DNA of 64,000 nucleotides from Oxalobacteraceae bacterium (GTDB lineage Bacteria > Pseudomonadota > Gammaproteobacteria > Burkholderiales > Burkholderiaceae_D). Of this stretch, positions 20,619 through 28,184 are shown in pieces; position 1 is the stretch's first letter, and every line of letters starts with the position of its first letter. The stretch spans positions 1-64,000 of the forward strand of contig JABTBR010000017.1 of the NCBI GenBank assembly GCA_013284265.1, read 5' to 3'. Position numbers and translations under genes: made by a program. Under the pieces are notes generated by a model, which was not told the origin of the DNA, did not search any database, and saw nothing but the letters and a program-made list of their open reading frames with translations.

Positions 20619-21638
20619 ATGACGAGCGATTATCCAGAATTAATCGCCGACGTTCCCGAACCCTACAGCGAACTGCTGCCAGGCCTGCCGCTGCATGCCA
20701 CGGCGCCGCAAAGCTGGAACATCACCGTGGCCGACGCCAAGTTCCACTGGTACGACCTGATCGCCGGTTTCCCCATCATTCCCGATATCCGCGATCCGGT
20801 CGGCCGCTATATGCGGCGCATGCAGTTCGACCTGGAAGCGGCGATGGAAAAGCGCCTGATCTACCTCGTCATCAACCGTCCGCGCGTGCGCTTCGATACC
20901 ACCCGCGCGCCGAGCTGGGGCTTTTTCTCGCTCAAAGTAATCGTGCCGATTTTGGTCGGCAACGATGAGAAGCGCGGCAGCGTCACCATCGAACTGGAAG
21001 TGCCCTTCGCGGCGACCATGAAAAAACCCACGGTGGCCGTGACCGACAAATTCATCACCTTCAACTGGGGCGGCCTGGTCGAAGCGATGTCGATCCATGA
21101 CGTGATGCAGAAGTTCGACAACGATGTCGACTTCGCCAGCCGGGTGCAGTACGTGGGCCAGACCCGCGATCCGGCCGGACGCCTGGCCAAGGCCCGCCTG
21201 GCCTCGGTGCAGAAGGTACATCAGCAGAACAGCGAAGACTACGACATGCTGCTGCTGATACAGCGCATGAATGTGGAAGTGATTTCAGACGAAGGCGATC
21301 CGCTGTCCAACCCGGCCAACCAGAATCCGGTCGCGGTCGATGCGCTGCAAAAGGATCGCATGGATGCGGTCGACTGCGCGCTGGCGCGCTTTTTCGAGGG
21401 CGAGGTCACCCGCCACCGCACCGACAAGGAACGCGCGACGCGGCGCGAACGGATGCGCGAAGTCGAGCGCACCAACCAGCTCGAACGCTTCCGCATCGAT
21501 CTGCGGCTGGAAGGCGCCGGCAAGTATCACAATCTGATTTCGGACGTGCAGCCCGCTTCGACGGCCCACCTGCTCGATTGCCAGGTGGCGCTTGGCGAAG
21601 TGATCGTGACGCGGGTGCGCGAAAAGGGCCGGGAGTAA
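20619..21638 (+). CDS. Uncharacterised protein, second of a tandem paralogous pair
   Basis: 339 aa from the ATG at 20619 (CGGAG upstream). It aligns end to end with the protein at 19347-20375. Shared blocks are AKFHWYDLI.GFP, DPVGRYMRRMQFDLEAAMEK, FNWGG, VGQTRDPAGRLAKARLASVQK, ALARFFEG, and the C-terminal AHLLDCQVALGE. By eye about half the residues are identical. The 243-base gap between the genes is long enough for a second promoter (a TATACT is present near 20568). No homology to a named family is recognised. The duplication retained at full length suggests paired or divergent roles, for example two subunits. Confidence 0.75.
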   Translation: MTSDYPELIADVPEPYSELLPGLPLHATAPQSWNITVADAKFHWYDLIAGFPIIPDIRDPVGRYMRRMQFDLEAAMEKRLIYLVINRPRVRFDTTRAPSWGFFSLKVIVPILVGNDEKRGSVTIELEVPFAATMKKPTVAVTDKFITFNWGGLVEAMSIHDVMQKFDNDVDFASRVQYVGQTRDPAGRLAKARLASVQKVHQQNSEDYDMLLLIQRMNVEVISDEGDPLSNPANQNPVAVDALQKDRMDAVDCALARFFEGEVTRHRTDKERATRRERMREVERTNQLERFRIDLRLEGAGKYHNLISDVQPASTAHLLDCQVALGEVIVTRVREKGRE

Positions 21639-21654
21639 GTCAGGCCGGCAGGAC

Positions 21655-21996
21655 TTAGTCCTCCACGCTCCACTTGCTGAACGGCGCAGGATCCACGCCT
21701 TGCGGCACATACCACTTCTTCTTGGCCGCATCCCAGCGCGCACCCAGGGCTTTGGCCGCGTCTTTTTCCGCGAACGGCACTTTCAATACCGCGACAGCCT
21801 TGACCGTCTTGCCCGCGCCCGAGCCGTTGGGCTTGGCGGACGCCTGCTTGGCATTGCTGGGCATGTCGAGCGGCATCGCGGCCGGCGCCGCGGTCTCGAT
21901 CTGGCTGCCGTCGGCCAGCATCTCCATCCAGTGCTCGCCTTCCGGGGCCGTAACGCGGAATTTGTAGGGCGGGTCAAACGGTGGTGTAACGCTCAT
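21655..21996 (-). CDS. DUF5710 domain protein
   Basis: 113 aa. Residues ~70-113 match the DUF5710 pattern found in phage and plasmid primases and DNA-processing proteins: LKVPFAEKDAAKALGARWDAAKKKWYVPQG. The N-terminal half (MSVTPPFDPPYKFRVTAPEGEHWMEMLADG) is a separate short strand-rich piece and a Pro/Ala linker. DUF5710 is thought to be a small nucleic-acid or ligand-binding module; function here is unknown. It is convergent with the paralogue pair. Confidence 0.8.
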   Translation of the reverse strand: MSVTPPFDPPYKFRVTAPEGEHWMEMLADGSQIETAAPAAMPLDMPSNAKQASAKPNGSGAGKTVKAVAVLKVPFAEKDAAKALGARWDAAKKKWYVPQGVDPAPFSKWSVED

Positions 21997-22200
21997 GACA
22001 ACCTATCGTGAATATGGACTCGGTATCTTAGCGCCTCCGCTACGCAGGGGGAAGTGGAATCAAACCGCCTATTGCTGCATTTCCGCCCACTGTCCTTGAT
22101 CTCGCCAGCTTCCCGTTTGTGCAGCAGGTGTACTATCGTTAAAAGCGCAGAGCGCTCCCTCGAAAACTCATCATCAAGCAAGCTGGCTCGGGAGGAAATT

Positions 22201-22386
22201 ATGGCCACCAAAACTCATTCACGCTCTTCAGCCGGAGGAGTGAACAACGGCGTAACAGACAGCCAAAAATTGCAACGAAATACGCATAGCGAGCGCACGG
22301 TGAAGCCGCCTCCTTACAAAGGATCTGTGCCACGTGCGGAGGTAAAAGCCGCTGTGCTCGAGGTAATTATGGCCCGTAAAAAATAA
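22201..22386 (+). CDS. Small basic protein, first gene of a low-GC pair
   Basis: 61 aa with GGAGGAAATT before the ATG. It is rich in Ser, Thr, Lys and Arg in its first 45 residues and ends in a helix (PRAEVKAAVLEVIMARKK). Unrecognised. It ends 2 bases before the next ATG, so the pair is translationally coupled. Base composition here is visibly more AT-rich than the flanking genes. It could be a regulator, adaptor or antitoxin of the larger partner; this is inference from size, order and coupling only. Confidence 0.65.
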   Translation: MATKTHSRSSAGGVNNGVTDSQKLQRNTHSERTVKPPPYKGSVPRAEVKAAVLEVIMARKK

Positions 22387-22388
22387 GT

Positions 22389-23012
22389 ATGGCCTACGCT
22401 GATAACGTCTTTATCAATTGCCCATTCGATGCCGAGTTCGAGCCTCTGCGATACGCAATTGTCTTTGCAATCTTGGATTGTGGCTTTACACCGCGCTGTG
22501 CGCTGGAAGCAGCCAACGGCGGAAATGTACGCTTTGACAGCATCAAGAAATTGATCGAAGACTCCAGGTTTGGACTTCACGATATTTCAAGAACTGAGTT
22601 GGACTTGGATAACGGCTTACCTCGATTTAATATGCCCCTTGAACTTGGCGTGTTCATTGGTGCCAGCCGCTATGGCAATCGCCTGCAAAAGAGCAAAAGC
22701 ATTCTGATTTTAGATAAGGAACAATATCGCTATCAAAAGTTCATCTCGGACATTGCTGGACAGGACATCCGGGCACACAAGAACTTGGAGTCAAATGTCA
22801 TCACCTGCGTCAGGAATTGGTTTACTACCGAATCCAATCGTAAAGACCTACCGGGCGGAGAACATATCTTTTCGCGCTATATGCAGTTTAAAGCTGAACT
22901 GCCAGCCGTTTGCAAAAAGACCAAAATAGAGTTGAAAGAATTGACCTATTCTGACTATGTGGCTTTCGCTGCCGAATGGGTGAGTGCGGAACCATTGGCG
23001 ACGCCTGACTGA
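22389..23012 (+). CDS. Uncharacterised Rossmann-like protein, second gene of a low-GC pair
   Basis: 207 aa. It opens with YADNVFINCPFDAEFEPLR, then AIVFAILDCGFTPRCALEAANGG, FDSIKKLIEDSRFGLHDIS, and FNMPLELGVFIGA, and later FISDIAGQDIRAH. The order (strand with N/D-C-P, D-C-G-F strand, I..S..G.HDIS strand, then a P-L-E-L-G helix start with a glutamate) resembles the nucleoside 2-deoxyribosyltransferase / TIR-like Rossmann superfamily, whose members cleave nucleotides or NAD+. I recall close homologues as unnamed hypothetical proteins in mobile contexts but cannot verify. GC in a counted 60-base stretch (22621-22680) is 50 percent against a clearly higher level around it, suggesting transfer. 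Confidence 0.75.
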   Translation: MAYADNVFINCPFDAEFEPLRYAIVFAILDCGFTPRCALEAANGGNVRFDSIKKLIEDSRFGLHDISRTELDLDNGLPRFNMPLELGVFIGASRYGNRLQKSKSILILDKEQYRYQKFISDIAGQDIRAHKNLESNVITCVRNWFTTESNRKDLPGGEHIFSRYMQFKAELPAVCKKTKIELKELTYSDYVAFAAEWVSAEPLATPD

Positions 23013-23041
23013 TGAAGTGAAATTCGCTGGCCGCTGAACAA

Positions 23042-23641
23042 TCAACCCGCCAGTATCGGATACAGCGAAGCCACCAGCAAGCAGGCGGTAACCACATTGA
23101 AGATCCGCACCGAGCGCGGATTACGCAGCAGTTGGCGCATCGCCACGCCGAAGCCGGCCCACATGGCCACACACACGACACCGATCAAACCGAATACCAC
23201 GGCCAGAAACGCCGCATCAGCCACGCCGAAAGCATGGGGCAGATAGGTCGTCAACGCGCTGACCGCCATTACCCAGGCCTTGGGGTTGACCCACTGGAAG
23301 GCCGCCGCGCCGATAAAGCTCATCGGCTTGGCGGTCTTTGCCGGATCGGCACTCATCGGCGCCGAGCGCGCCAGCTTCCACGCCAGCCACAGCAGGTAGA
23401 GCGCGCCCACATATTTAAGGATGACCTGCAATACCGGGAATTGGATAAACACCGCATGCAGGCCAAGACCGGTGGCAAACACCATGAAGGTGAAGCCCAG
23501 GCAGATCCCCAGCAAATGCGGCAATGAACGTACGAAACCATGGTTCAGGCCGGAGGCCATGATCATCGTGTTATTCGGTCCCGGCGTGATGGAGGCGATG
23601 GCGGCAAAGATGCAGAAGGCGAGCGTTTGGTCTAACGACAT
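23042..23641 (-). CDS. LysE family translocator
   Basis: 199 aa from the ATG at 23641, preceded by GAGGAT; the longer frame upstream lacks an RBS. RhtB/LysE-type exporters carry amino acids or homoserine lactones out across the inner membrane. Visible: N-terminal segment ITPGPNNTMIMASGLNHG (family signature P-G-P) and five to six hydrophobic segments (LPHLLGICLGFTFMVFATGLG, YVGALYLLWLAWKLA, AFQWVNPKAWVMAVSAL with the conserved N-P-K-A, and two C-terminal ones). Substrate not predictable. Confidence 0.9.
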   Translation of the reverse strand: MSLDQTLAFCIFAAIASITPGPNNTMIMASGLNHGFVRSLPHLLGICLGFTFMVFATGLGLHAVFIQFPVLQVILKYVGALYLLWLAWKLARSAPMSADPAKTAKPMSFIGAAAFQWVNPKAWVMAVSALTTYLPHAFGVADAAFLAVVFGLIGVVCVAMWAGFGVAMRQLLRNPRSVRIFNVVTACLLVASLYPILAG

Positions 23642-23902
23642 GGGCAATATCCTCGGAGTGCACGGCGCGAAAAGTCGGGCCGGGAGCTGATTTCTCAGAG
23701 GACGATTGTAGCGGGAAGCGGTTAGATACGTCCCAGTACACTTCGGCACACAGTTTGAGTGGCTGTGTTGGTGGGCGGGCCGGTACGAAATGCGTTCATG
23801 ATTTGGACATTGGCATCAAACAACGCTATCGCCATGCTGCTTGCAAGTACAACCCGCTGCGCGGGCGGCGCGCATGCACGCCGAATTCCCCGCTACGCCC
23901 CG

Positions 23903-23966
23903 CGTCCCGCGGTTTCGATTCCCGCCACGCGCCAGCAATGGGATTAAAAACAAAGCCCCACCAGGC
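23903..23966 (+). other. Inverted imperfect copy of the tmRNA 3' end and terminator arm
   Basis: On the plus strand this reads like the tmRNA 3' end that sits in the opposite orientation at 23971-24034. Shared stretches are GCG.C.CGCGG, TTCGATTCCCGCC, and GGATTAAAAACAAAGCCCC. The T-arm stem here has a mismatch and the acceptor is degenerate, so it is not a functional tRNA. It may be a relic of an integration or recombination event at ssrA. Confidence 0.55.
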
Positions 23967-23996
23967 TAACGCCTGGCGGGGCTTTGTTTTTAATCC
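23941..23996 (-). terminator. 26-bp-stem terminator of tmRNA
   Basis: GGATTAAAAACAAAGCCCCACCAGGC (23941-23966) and its inverted copy (23971-23996), loop TAAC, one G-T pair. It begins three bases past the tmRNA CCA and could end transcription from either side. Confidence 0.85.
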
Positions 23997-23998
23997 GG

Positions 23999-24359
23999 TG
24001 GTGGAGACGGCGGGAATCGAACCCGCGTCCGCAAGCACTCTACAGACAGTTCTACATACTTAGCGCTGCCATTTAATTTAATCCATACAACGCGGACGCG
24101 CACGCTGTGTACAGACGAGTTACCTTAGATTTAGTCTTTTGCCAAGTAACCCGGCATCGGACGAGTCCCTGTAAATGACTCTACAGCTTTTAAGGGCCCA
24201 CCCCAGGGACGAGGTGTTGTAGAGCTAACAGCAATTAAGCTGCCAGTGCGTACGAGTTATCGTTTGCAGTTAAGTTTTTTCTGGTTGTATTTACGAGGTA
24301 GCCAGCCCTCGGTATGCCCTGCGCTGCTTTGCAACCCACGTCGAAACCAGGTCGTCCCC
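23999..24359 (-). ncRNA. ssrA: Transfer-messenger RNA (tmRNA)
   Basis: 361 bases with encoded CCA. The 5' end GGGGACGACCTGGTTTCGACG pairs with the 3' CGTCTCC-A-CCA as the tRNA-like acceptor (one G-U pair). The T-arm GCGGG-TTCGATT-CCCGC precedes it. The tag frame encodes A-N-D-N-S-Y-A-L-A-A then stop (stop at 24235-24237). This one-piece tmRNA with SmpB rescues stalled ribosomes and tags proteins for proteolysis. It is the only RNA gene I could support in the window. Confidence 0.95.
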
Positions 24360-24462
24360 ACAGAACTACCATTTTACCGCATATTGCCCCGCTACGGAAA
24401 ACGAATGCCAGAACGCCCGCCAAGGCCCCGGTTCAGGCTTGCCCCGCTAGGGAAAACCATTG

Positions 24463-25347
24463 CTAAACCGCCTCCCCTTGCGGCTCCAGCTCCCGATGCA
24501 GGCCATTCACCCTTGCCAGCCGGCGCATGCCCTGCGTACGGCGTAATTCATGGTAGTTCCCGCTACGGTCGCTCTGCTCCAGCCAGTTTCGTATATACCT
24601 GTCACCGCTGCCATTCGTCGCCCACAAGGACAGCGAAAACTCGCCCGCCTGCCCCTCCTCAAAGATAGTCTTGCTCCAGCTCCCATCCTCCTTCACGCTG
24701 ACCTCACTCTCCTTCGGCCATAAACGCCCCTCCACCTCCACCGCCAGCCACAAATGCAGACCCGGCTGCAATCCCGTGGCGCAGCCCGAACAGACGAAGG
24801 TGGTGTCCACATGGTCGTTGCGATGCGGCGCATGGATCATCGCTTCCACACCGTCGAGCGGGCGCGCTCGCGTGAAGCGTCCCAGCTGGGCCAGGCCGGA
24901 GGGAATGAAAGAAACATCGGGAATATATTTCTCAAATCGGGAAGTGGCTTCCTTGAGCGTCAGCTGCTTGAGCTCGACCATGATCTCCAGCGCCTCCAGC
25001 TTGGCATCGCAGGCTTGCGCGCGCGCCAGACGGGAAGCAATGTCATGCGTGCGAAACAGGTTGGTGGCGATGGTGGCGATCAGGGAGCACAGCGCGGCGC
25101 CAGCGCACAGTACCCGCCAACTAGGGCTGTTGTCGCTGACCTGCCCCAGCGCCTGCGTCAGCCGGAAGCCGCCTATCGCCGGCCCGGCCGTCAGCAAGGT
25201 GGCAATCGCGGAAGAAACAATGCTGACATTGGTCAGCAAGGCGCCACGCGGACCGAATTTGTCGTTGAAGGCGGCAATGCGGCGGCGCTTTTCCCTTACC
25301 CGGTTCAGCAACGCATCCCAGCCTTCGATATCCTGTACAGCATTCAT
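24463..25347 (-). CDS. SLATT-like two-TM protein with C-terminal beta domain
   Basis: 294 aa from the ATG at 25347 (AGGAGA seven bases upstream); a start ten codons earlier is less well placed. The N-terminal helix (DALLNRVREKRRRIAAFNDKFG) is followed by two membrane segments, about residues 37-58 (LLTNVSIVSSAIATLLTAG) and 79-98 (LCAGAALCSLIATIATNLF), then a long helix (ARLARAQACDAKLEALEIMVELKQLT). This matches the layout of SLATT domains, pore-type effectors in nucleotide-signalling defence systems. Residues ~180-275 form a predicted beta sandwich (GLHLWLAVEVEGRLWPKESEV..DGSWSK) ending in YIRNWLEQSD. No obvious sensor gene lies beside it. Function is inference. Confidence 0.6.
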   Translation of the reverse strand: MNAVQDIEGWDALLNRVREKRRRIAAFNDKFGPRGALLTNVSIVSSAIATLLTAGPAIGGFRLTQALGQVSDNSPSWRVLCAGAALCSLIATIATNLFRTHDIASRLARAQACDAKLEALEIMVELKQLTLKEATSRFEKYIPDVSFIPSGLAQLGRFTRARPLDGVEAMIHAPHRNDHVDTTFVCSGCATGLQPGLHLWLAVEVEGRLWPKESEVSVKEDGSWSKTIFEEGQAGEFSLSLWATNGSGDRYIRNWLEQSDRSGNYHELRRTQGMRRLARVNGLHRELEPQGEAV

Positions 25348-25533
25348 GCCCGTCTCCTTTATGCCCGCCACCTGCATTTCTTTGACCGGCGAGACGTGGA
25401 AGAGTTCGCAGCCTCAGCCGCAAAAGGGGACGGCCGTGTCAGTCAGGTCTTACATGCGCACGGCCGTGTGGCCGATGGGGTGAACGGCTTGCTACTCCGA
25501 TAATGGCGCTTTCCATTTCACCCCCCCTATCCC

Positions 25534-26166
25534 ATGAAAATTGTCGACCAGCGCTACCTCGCCAGCCACAACCGCTATTCGAACAAGCCTTGTCTGCTGA
25601 GCATCCTGGAACTGGACGATGCGCAGATGCCATCGTCGGCCGAGATTGGCCAACTGGCCTTGCACCTGCGCGCCACGCTGCCGGGTTTGAAGGAGCGCTG
25701 TGGGGCAATTGGTCTGGTGGGCGGGGCGGCGGCCAACGATGACGATGCCTTGGCGCTGGCGCAACTGGTCCAGGCGGTGACGCTGGAGTTATTGCGCCTT
25801 GCCTGCGACGAGGATTTAACGGGCTTCGTGGGGGCGGTGCCGCAGATGGTACGGCGCTTCCGCCTGGTTCAGCCGTATCGGCTGGAAAACGTCAGCAGCG
25901 CGTCGCTGGCGCTGGCGCTGCAACTGGTGCAGGCCTTGCTGGCGGGCCGGGAACTGGATCTGGCCAGCGGACTGGCGGCGCTGCGTGTGAACGCGGACCG
26001 GCGCGCCCAAAGGGCCGAGCCGGGCCAACGCAACACTTCGCCGCTGCGCGAGCGCCGCATCGCCAGTTGCCGTCGCCAGTACGATCAGACGCGCCGTCTG
26101 GCGGTGGACCTGCAGAGCATAGCCAGTCTGCTGCCAGCCAACGCCAGCGAACCCGAGGCGGCCTGA
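25534..26166 (+). CDS. Stand-alone cyanophycin-synthetase N-domain-like protein
   Basis: 210 aa. Residues 1-150 resemble the N-terminal domain of cyanophycin synthetase CphA (MKI....L...N..S..P.L...LEL......SAEIG.....L...LP.L...C...G..GG). The ATP-grasp and Mur-ligase domains that make CphA about 870 aa are absent, and the C-terminal 40 residues are charged and unrelated. No strong RBS precedes the ATG at 25534. It could be a free-standing regulator or primer-binding domain, or a leftover; a decayed IS element lies 170 bases downstream. Assignment from remembered CphA pattern, moderate confidence. Confidence 0.5.
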   Translation: MKIVDQRYLASHNRYSNKPCLLSILELDDAQMPSSAEIGQLALHLRATLPGLKERCGAIGLVGGAAANDDDALALAQLVQAVTLELLRLACDEDLTGFVGAVPQMVRRFRLVQPYRLENVSSASLALALQLVQALLAGRELDLASGLAALRVNADRRAQRAEPGQRNTSPLRERRIASCRRQYDQTRRLAVDLQSIASLLPANASEPEAA

Positions 26167-26374
26167 TGACATCTTCCGGCTTGCGCTGGCAGTGCGTGCT
26201 CGATGCCGGATGACGGTTTTTTGATTGTTCGTTTGCTGGCAGGATTGACCCGGTCAGATTGACCCGCCCTCCAAACCTTTGCGAACGCCGCGCCCCTGTC
26301 GTAAGACCCCTCGAACCCCAATGCCTTTCAGTCCTCATGGTAAGTGTCAGCGGAACCCGTTCCCGGCGTGTCGC

Positions 26375-26863
26375 CTACAAATCGATGATCTTACGCAGCA
26401 GCCCGGGCGAGACACGCCACTGTTCGCCGTCACACAGTAACGAGCATGACTTCGCGTTGATGCGCGTGACGGTGCCGATGCGTTCGCGCAGGTGCTTGTC
26501 GGTGAAGCCGACCGTGTCGCCGAGCTTGAATTCGGCCACGTCGACGGGGCGCGGCGGCATGGGAGGCGCCTGCTCGGTGCGCTGGGCCGGATCGGCGACG
26601 ATGGCGGCGTAGGGCAACTTCCATTTCGTGTGTGTGGCGGTGTCCTGAACGGTGGCGCTGGTCGCCTGTAGCTGCAGCACTCGGCCGGGGGCAAGAGTGC
26701 CACGGCGGTGGTCGAAATACATCACCTGCGCCCCCAGGTGCAGATGGCGGCGCACGTCGAGAATGCGACGCGGGTCGGTGAGCATTTGGTTGAGGGCCAG
26801 GCTCAATTCATACAAGTCGAGGCTGGGTGCGTTGCGCAGGGCGTCAAGAAGGCGGGAGTCCAT
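26375..26863 (-). CDS. Uncharacterised protein carried inside the IS66-type element
   Basis: 162 aa. The N-terminal helical part is MDSRLLDALRNAPSLDLYELSLALNQMLTDPRRI. Two likely SH3/KOW-like barrels follow: residues ~44-85 (GAQVMYFDHRRGTLAPGRVLQLQATSATVQD) and ~110-162 (FKLGDTVGFTDKHLRERIGTVTRIN...WRVSPGLLRKIIDL). No named family recognised. It starts 17 bases after the stop of the transposase fragment and ends 25 bases inside the left inverted repeat, so it is a passenger or accessory gene of the element. The frame is intact and coherent although the transposase is broken. RBS weak. Confidence 0.65.
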   Translation of the reverse strand: MDSRLLDALRNAPSLDLYELSLALNQMLTDPRRILDVRRHLHLGAQVMYFDHRRGTLAPGRVLQLQATSATVQDTATHTKWKLPYAAIVADPAQRTEQAPPMPPRPVDVAEFKLGDTVGFTDKHLRERIGTVTRINAKSCSLLCDGEQWRVSPGLLRKIIDL

Positions 26864-26880
26864 ACCGCAATTTTAACGTG

Positions 26881-27234
26881 TCACGCCCATTGGTAGGTCG
26901 ACAGCGGTAACAAGTCGGCGATGCGGTTGATCGGATGCGATGGCAGCCGGGCCAGCACGTCCTTGAGCCACAGGTAGGGATTGAGCCCGTTCAACCTAGC
27001 CGTGTCGACCAGCGAGTACGTCGTCGCCGCAGCGTGGCCGCCACGCGCCGAGTCGGCGAACAGGTAATTCGATCGCCCCACGGCGATTGGACGTATCGCC
27101 TGCCCGATCGCGTTATTGTCGGGCACCAGCACACCGTTTTCGGTATAGCGCACCAGCGCGGCCCAGTTGCGCAAGGCGTAGCCGAATGCCTGATTTCTTC
27201 CTTCGTGTGATCGAATCAAGCCAGAACTCGTCAC
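26881..27234 (-). pseudogene. IS66 transposase (TnpC) C-terminal fragment
   Basis: The last ~105 residues match the IS66 transposase end: FGYALRNWAALVRYTENGVLVPDNNAIGQAIRPIAVGRSNYLFADSARGGHAAATTYSLVDTARLNGLNPYLWLKDVL, finishing LPHPINRIADLLP-type. Full TnpC is about 500 aa. The N-terminal catalytic core is absent and the first ten residues come from unrelated sequence across a deletion junction. Confidence 0.9.
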
Positions 27235-27283
27235 CGTGGCGATAGTAGCGCACCGCGCCGTGCTGAACTAACTGCTTTCCCAT
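27200..27283 (-). pseudogene. 5' remnant of an IS66 accessory ORF
   Basis: From an ATG at 27283 with GGGAG upstream the frame reads MGKQLVQHGAVRYYRHGDEFWLDSI and then runs out of frame into the TnpC fragment. It looks like the start of the first gene of the element (TnpA-like), joined to the TnpC tail by an internal deletion. The exact junction is not determined. Confidence 0.5.
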
Positions 27284-27409
27284 TGCCCACTCCCTTCGTT
27301 GTCATCGATGTGACGTACGTTGGCAGATCGGACAAGTCATGCATAGACGGGGATACTCTGACACTTACCATTCAGGCGCGCGACCAACTTCGGCCGTATT
27401 TCTACACAA

Positions 27410-28180
27410 TTATTCAATCAGTGCGGCAATCGCCAGCGGGATGCTGCGCGTGATGACCTGGCCCGGATCGGGCCAGAGGGCGAAGCGGAAGGCGTACAGG
27501 CGGAAGCTGGCCCCCTCGTCCCCGATGAAAACCGGACCTTCCTTGAATCCCAGCGGCTGCGGCGCCTGATCGCCCTTGCGGAAACTGGCGCCGGCATCGG
27601 TATCGCTGCGCGCATAGGCGAACTGCACGCCGGTACAGCGCTTGCCGCCGGTGTCGCCCGCGTTCGAGTAGCGCAGGAAGGCCAGCAGCTGATCGCAGGC
27701 GCTGCGCAGATCGGCGCTGTCGTAGACGCCATCCTGGCGGCTGACGATGGAGACCCAGGAGCCGGCGCTGTATTGGCCGGCTTTGCGGTTGACGGTCAAC
27801 TCCGCGTTATCGTCGAAGGCGGCCTTGGAGAACGGGAACACCGCGCGCCCCAGCGCATCGAGCGCCAGATGCTGCTGCCCGGCCTTGCTGCTCAGGGTCA
27901 GGCGCAGGCCCTCGGTGGAGGCGCTCCTGTCGCGCAGACGGATGCGGTAATGGTTTTGCAGGAACTGCTTGGGCTTGCCGTATTTTTCAAACCAGATCAT
28001 CTGGCGGTAGGCGTCGCGATAGGACAGCCAGTCGGAATCGCCATCGCGCGCTTGGGCGGCCGCCGGCGCGCACGCCAATGCAAGCGCCAGTGGCAACGCC
28101 GAGGCCAACGCCGGGGCCCAGGCGAACCCGGAACCGCGCACGCTGGCGCGGCGCATCGGCGAAGGTGGCGGCTGGCGCAT
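27410..28180 (-). CDS. Exported protein of unknown function, MipA-linked
   Basis: 256 aa from the ATG at 28180, four bases past the stop of the upstream MipA-like gene; a TTG seven codons earlier is also open. After an Arg-rich start, residues ~20-42 are a signal sequence (PALASALPLALALACAPAAAQA). The mature protein has WLSYRDAYRQMIWFEKYGKPKQFLQNHYRIRL, GLRLTL.SK...LALDALGRAVFPFSKAAFDDNAEL, and two cysteines (~150, ~168) that may pair. No family recognised. Tight coupling to the MipA/OmpV porin suggests a periplasmic partner. Confidence 0.75.
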   Translation of the reverse strand: MRQPPPSPMRRASVRGSGFAWAPALASALPLALALACAPAAAQARDGDSDWLSYRDAYRQMIWFEKYGKPKQFLQNHYRIRLRDRSASTEGLRLTLSSKAGQQHLALDALGRAVFPFSKAAFDDNAELTVNRKAGQYSAGSWVSIVSRQDGVYDSADLRSACDQLLAFLRYSNAGDTGGKRCTGVQFAYARSDTDAGASFRKGDQAPQPLGFKEGPVFIGDEGASFRLYAFRFALWPDPGQVITRSIPLAIAALIE

Positions 28181-28184
28181 ATCG

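Larger units (their letters stand above)
26337..27371. mobile_element. Internally deleted IS66-type element with passenger gene
   Basis: Bounded by perfect 14-bp inverted repeats: ATGGTAAGTGTCAG (26337-26350) and CTGACACTTACCAT (27358-27371). GTAAG..TCAG ends are typical of IS66-family termini. Inside, on the minus strand: a short start of an IS66 accessory ORF, the last ~100 residues of the TnpC transposase, then a 162-aa gene up to the left end. Most of the transposase genes are missing. No 8-bp target duplication is visible. About 1.0 kb. Confidence 0.75.

Noticed and set aside
19347..21638. Calling the paralogue pair GIY-YIG nucleases
   Set aside because: Only the VGQTRDP motif suggests it; the first motif and catalytic residues cannot be placed with confidence.
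23900..23935. tRNA-like 3' end on the plus strand
   Set aside because: T-stem has a mismatch, no cloverleaf can be completed upstream, and it mirrors the tmRNA 3' end; treated as a relic.
23000..24400. Integrated island with integrase at ssrA
   Set aside because: No integrase gene and no direct-repeat att pair was seen, only an inverted copy of the 3' end.
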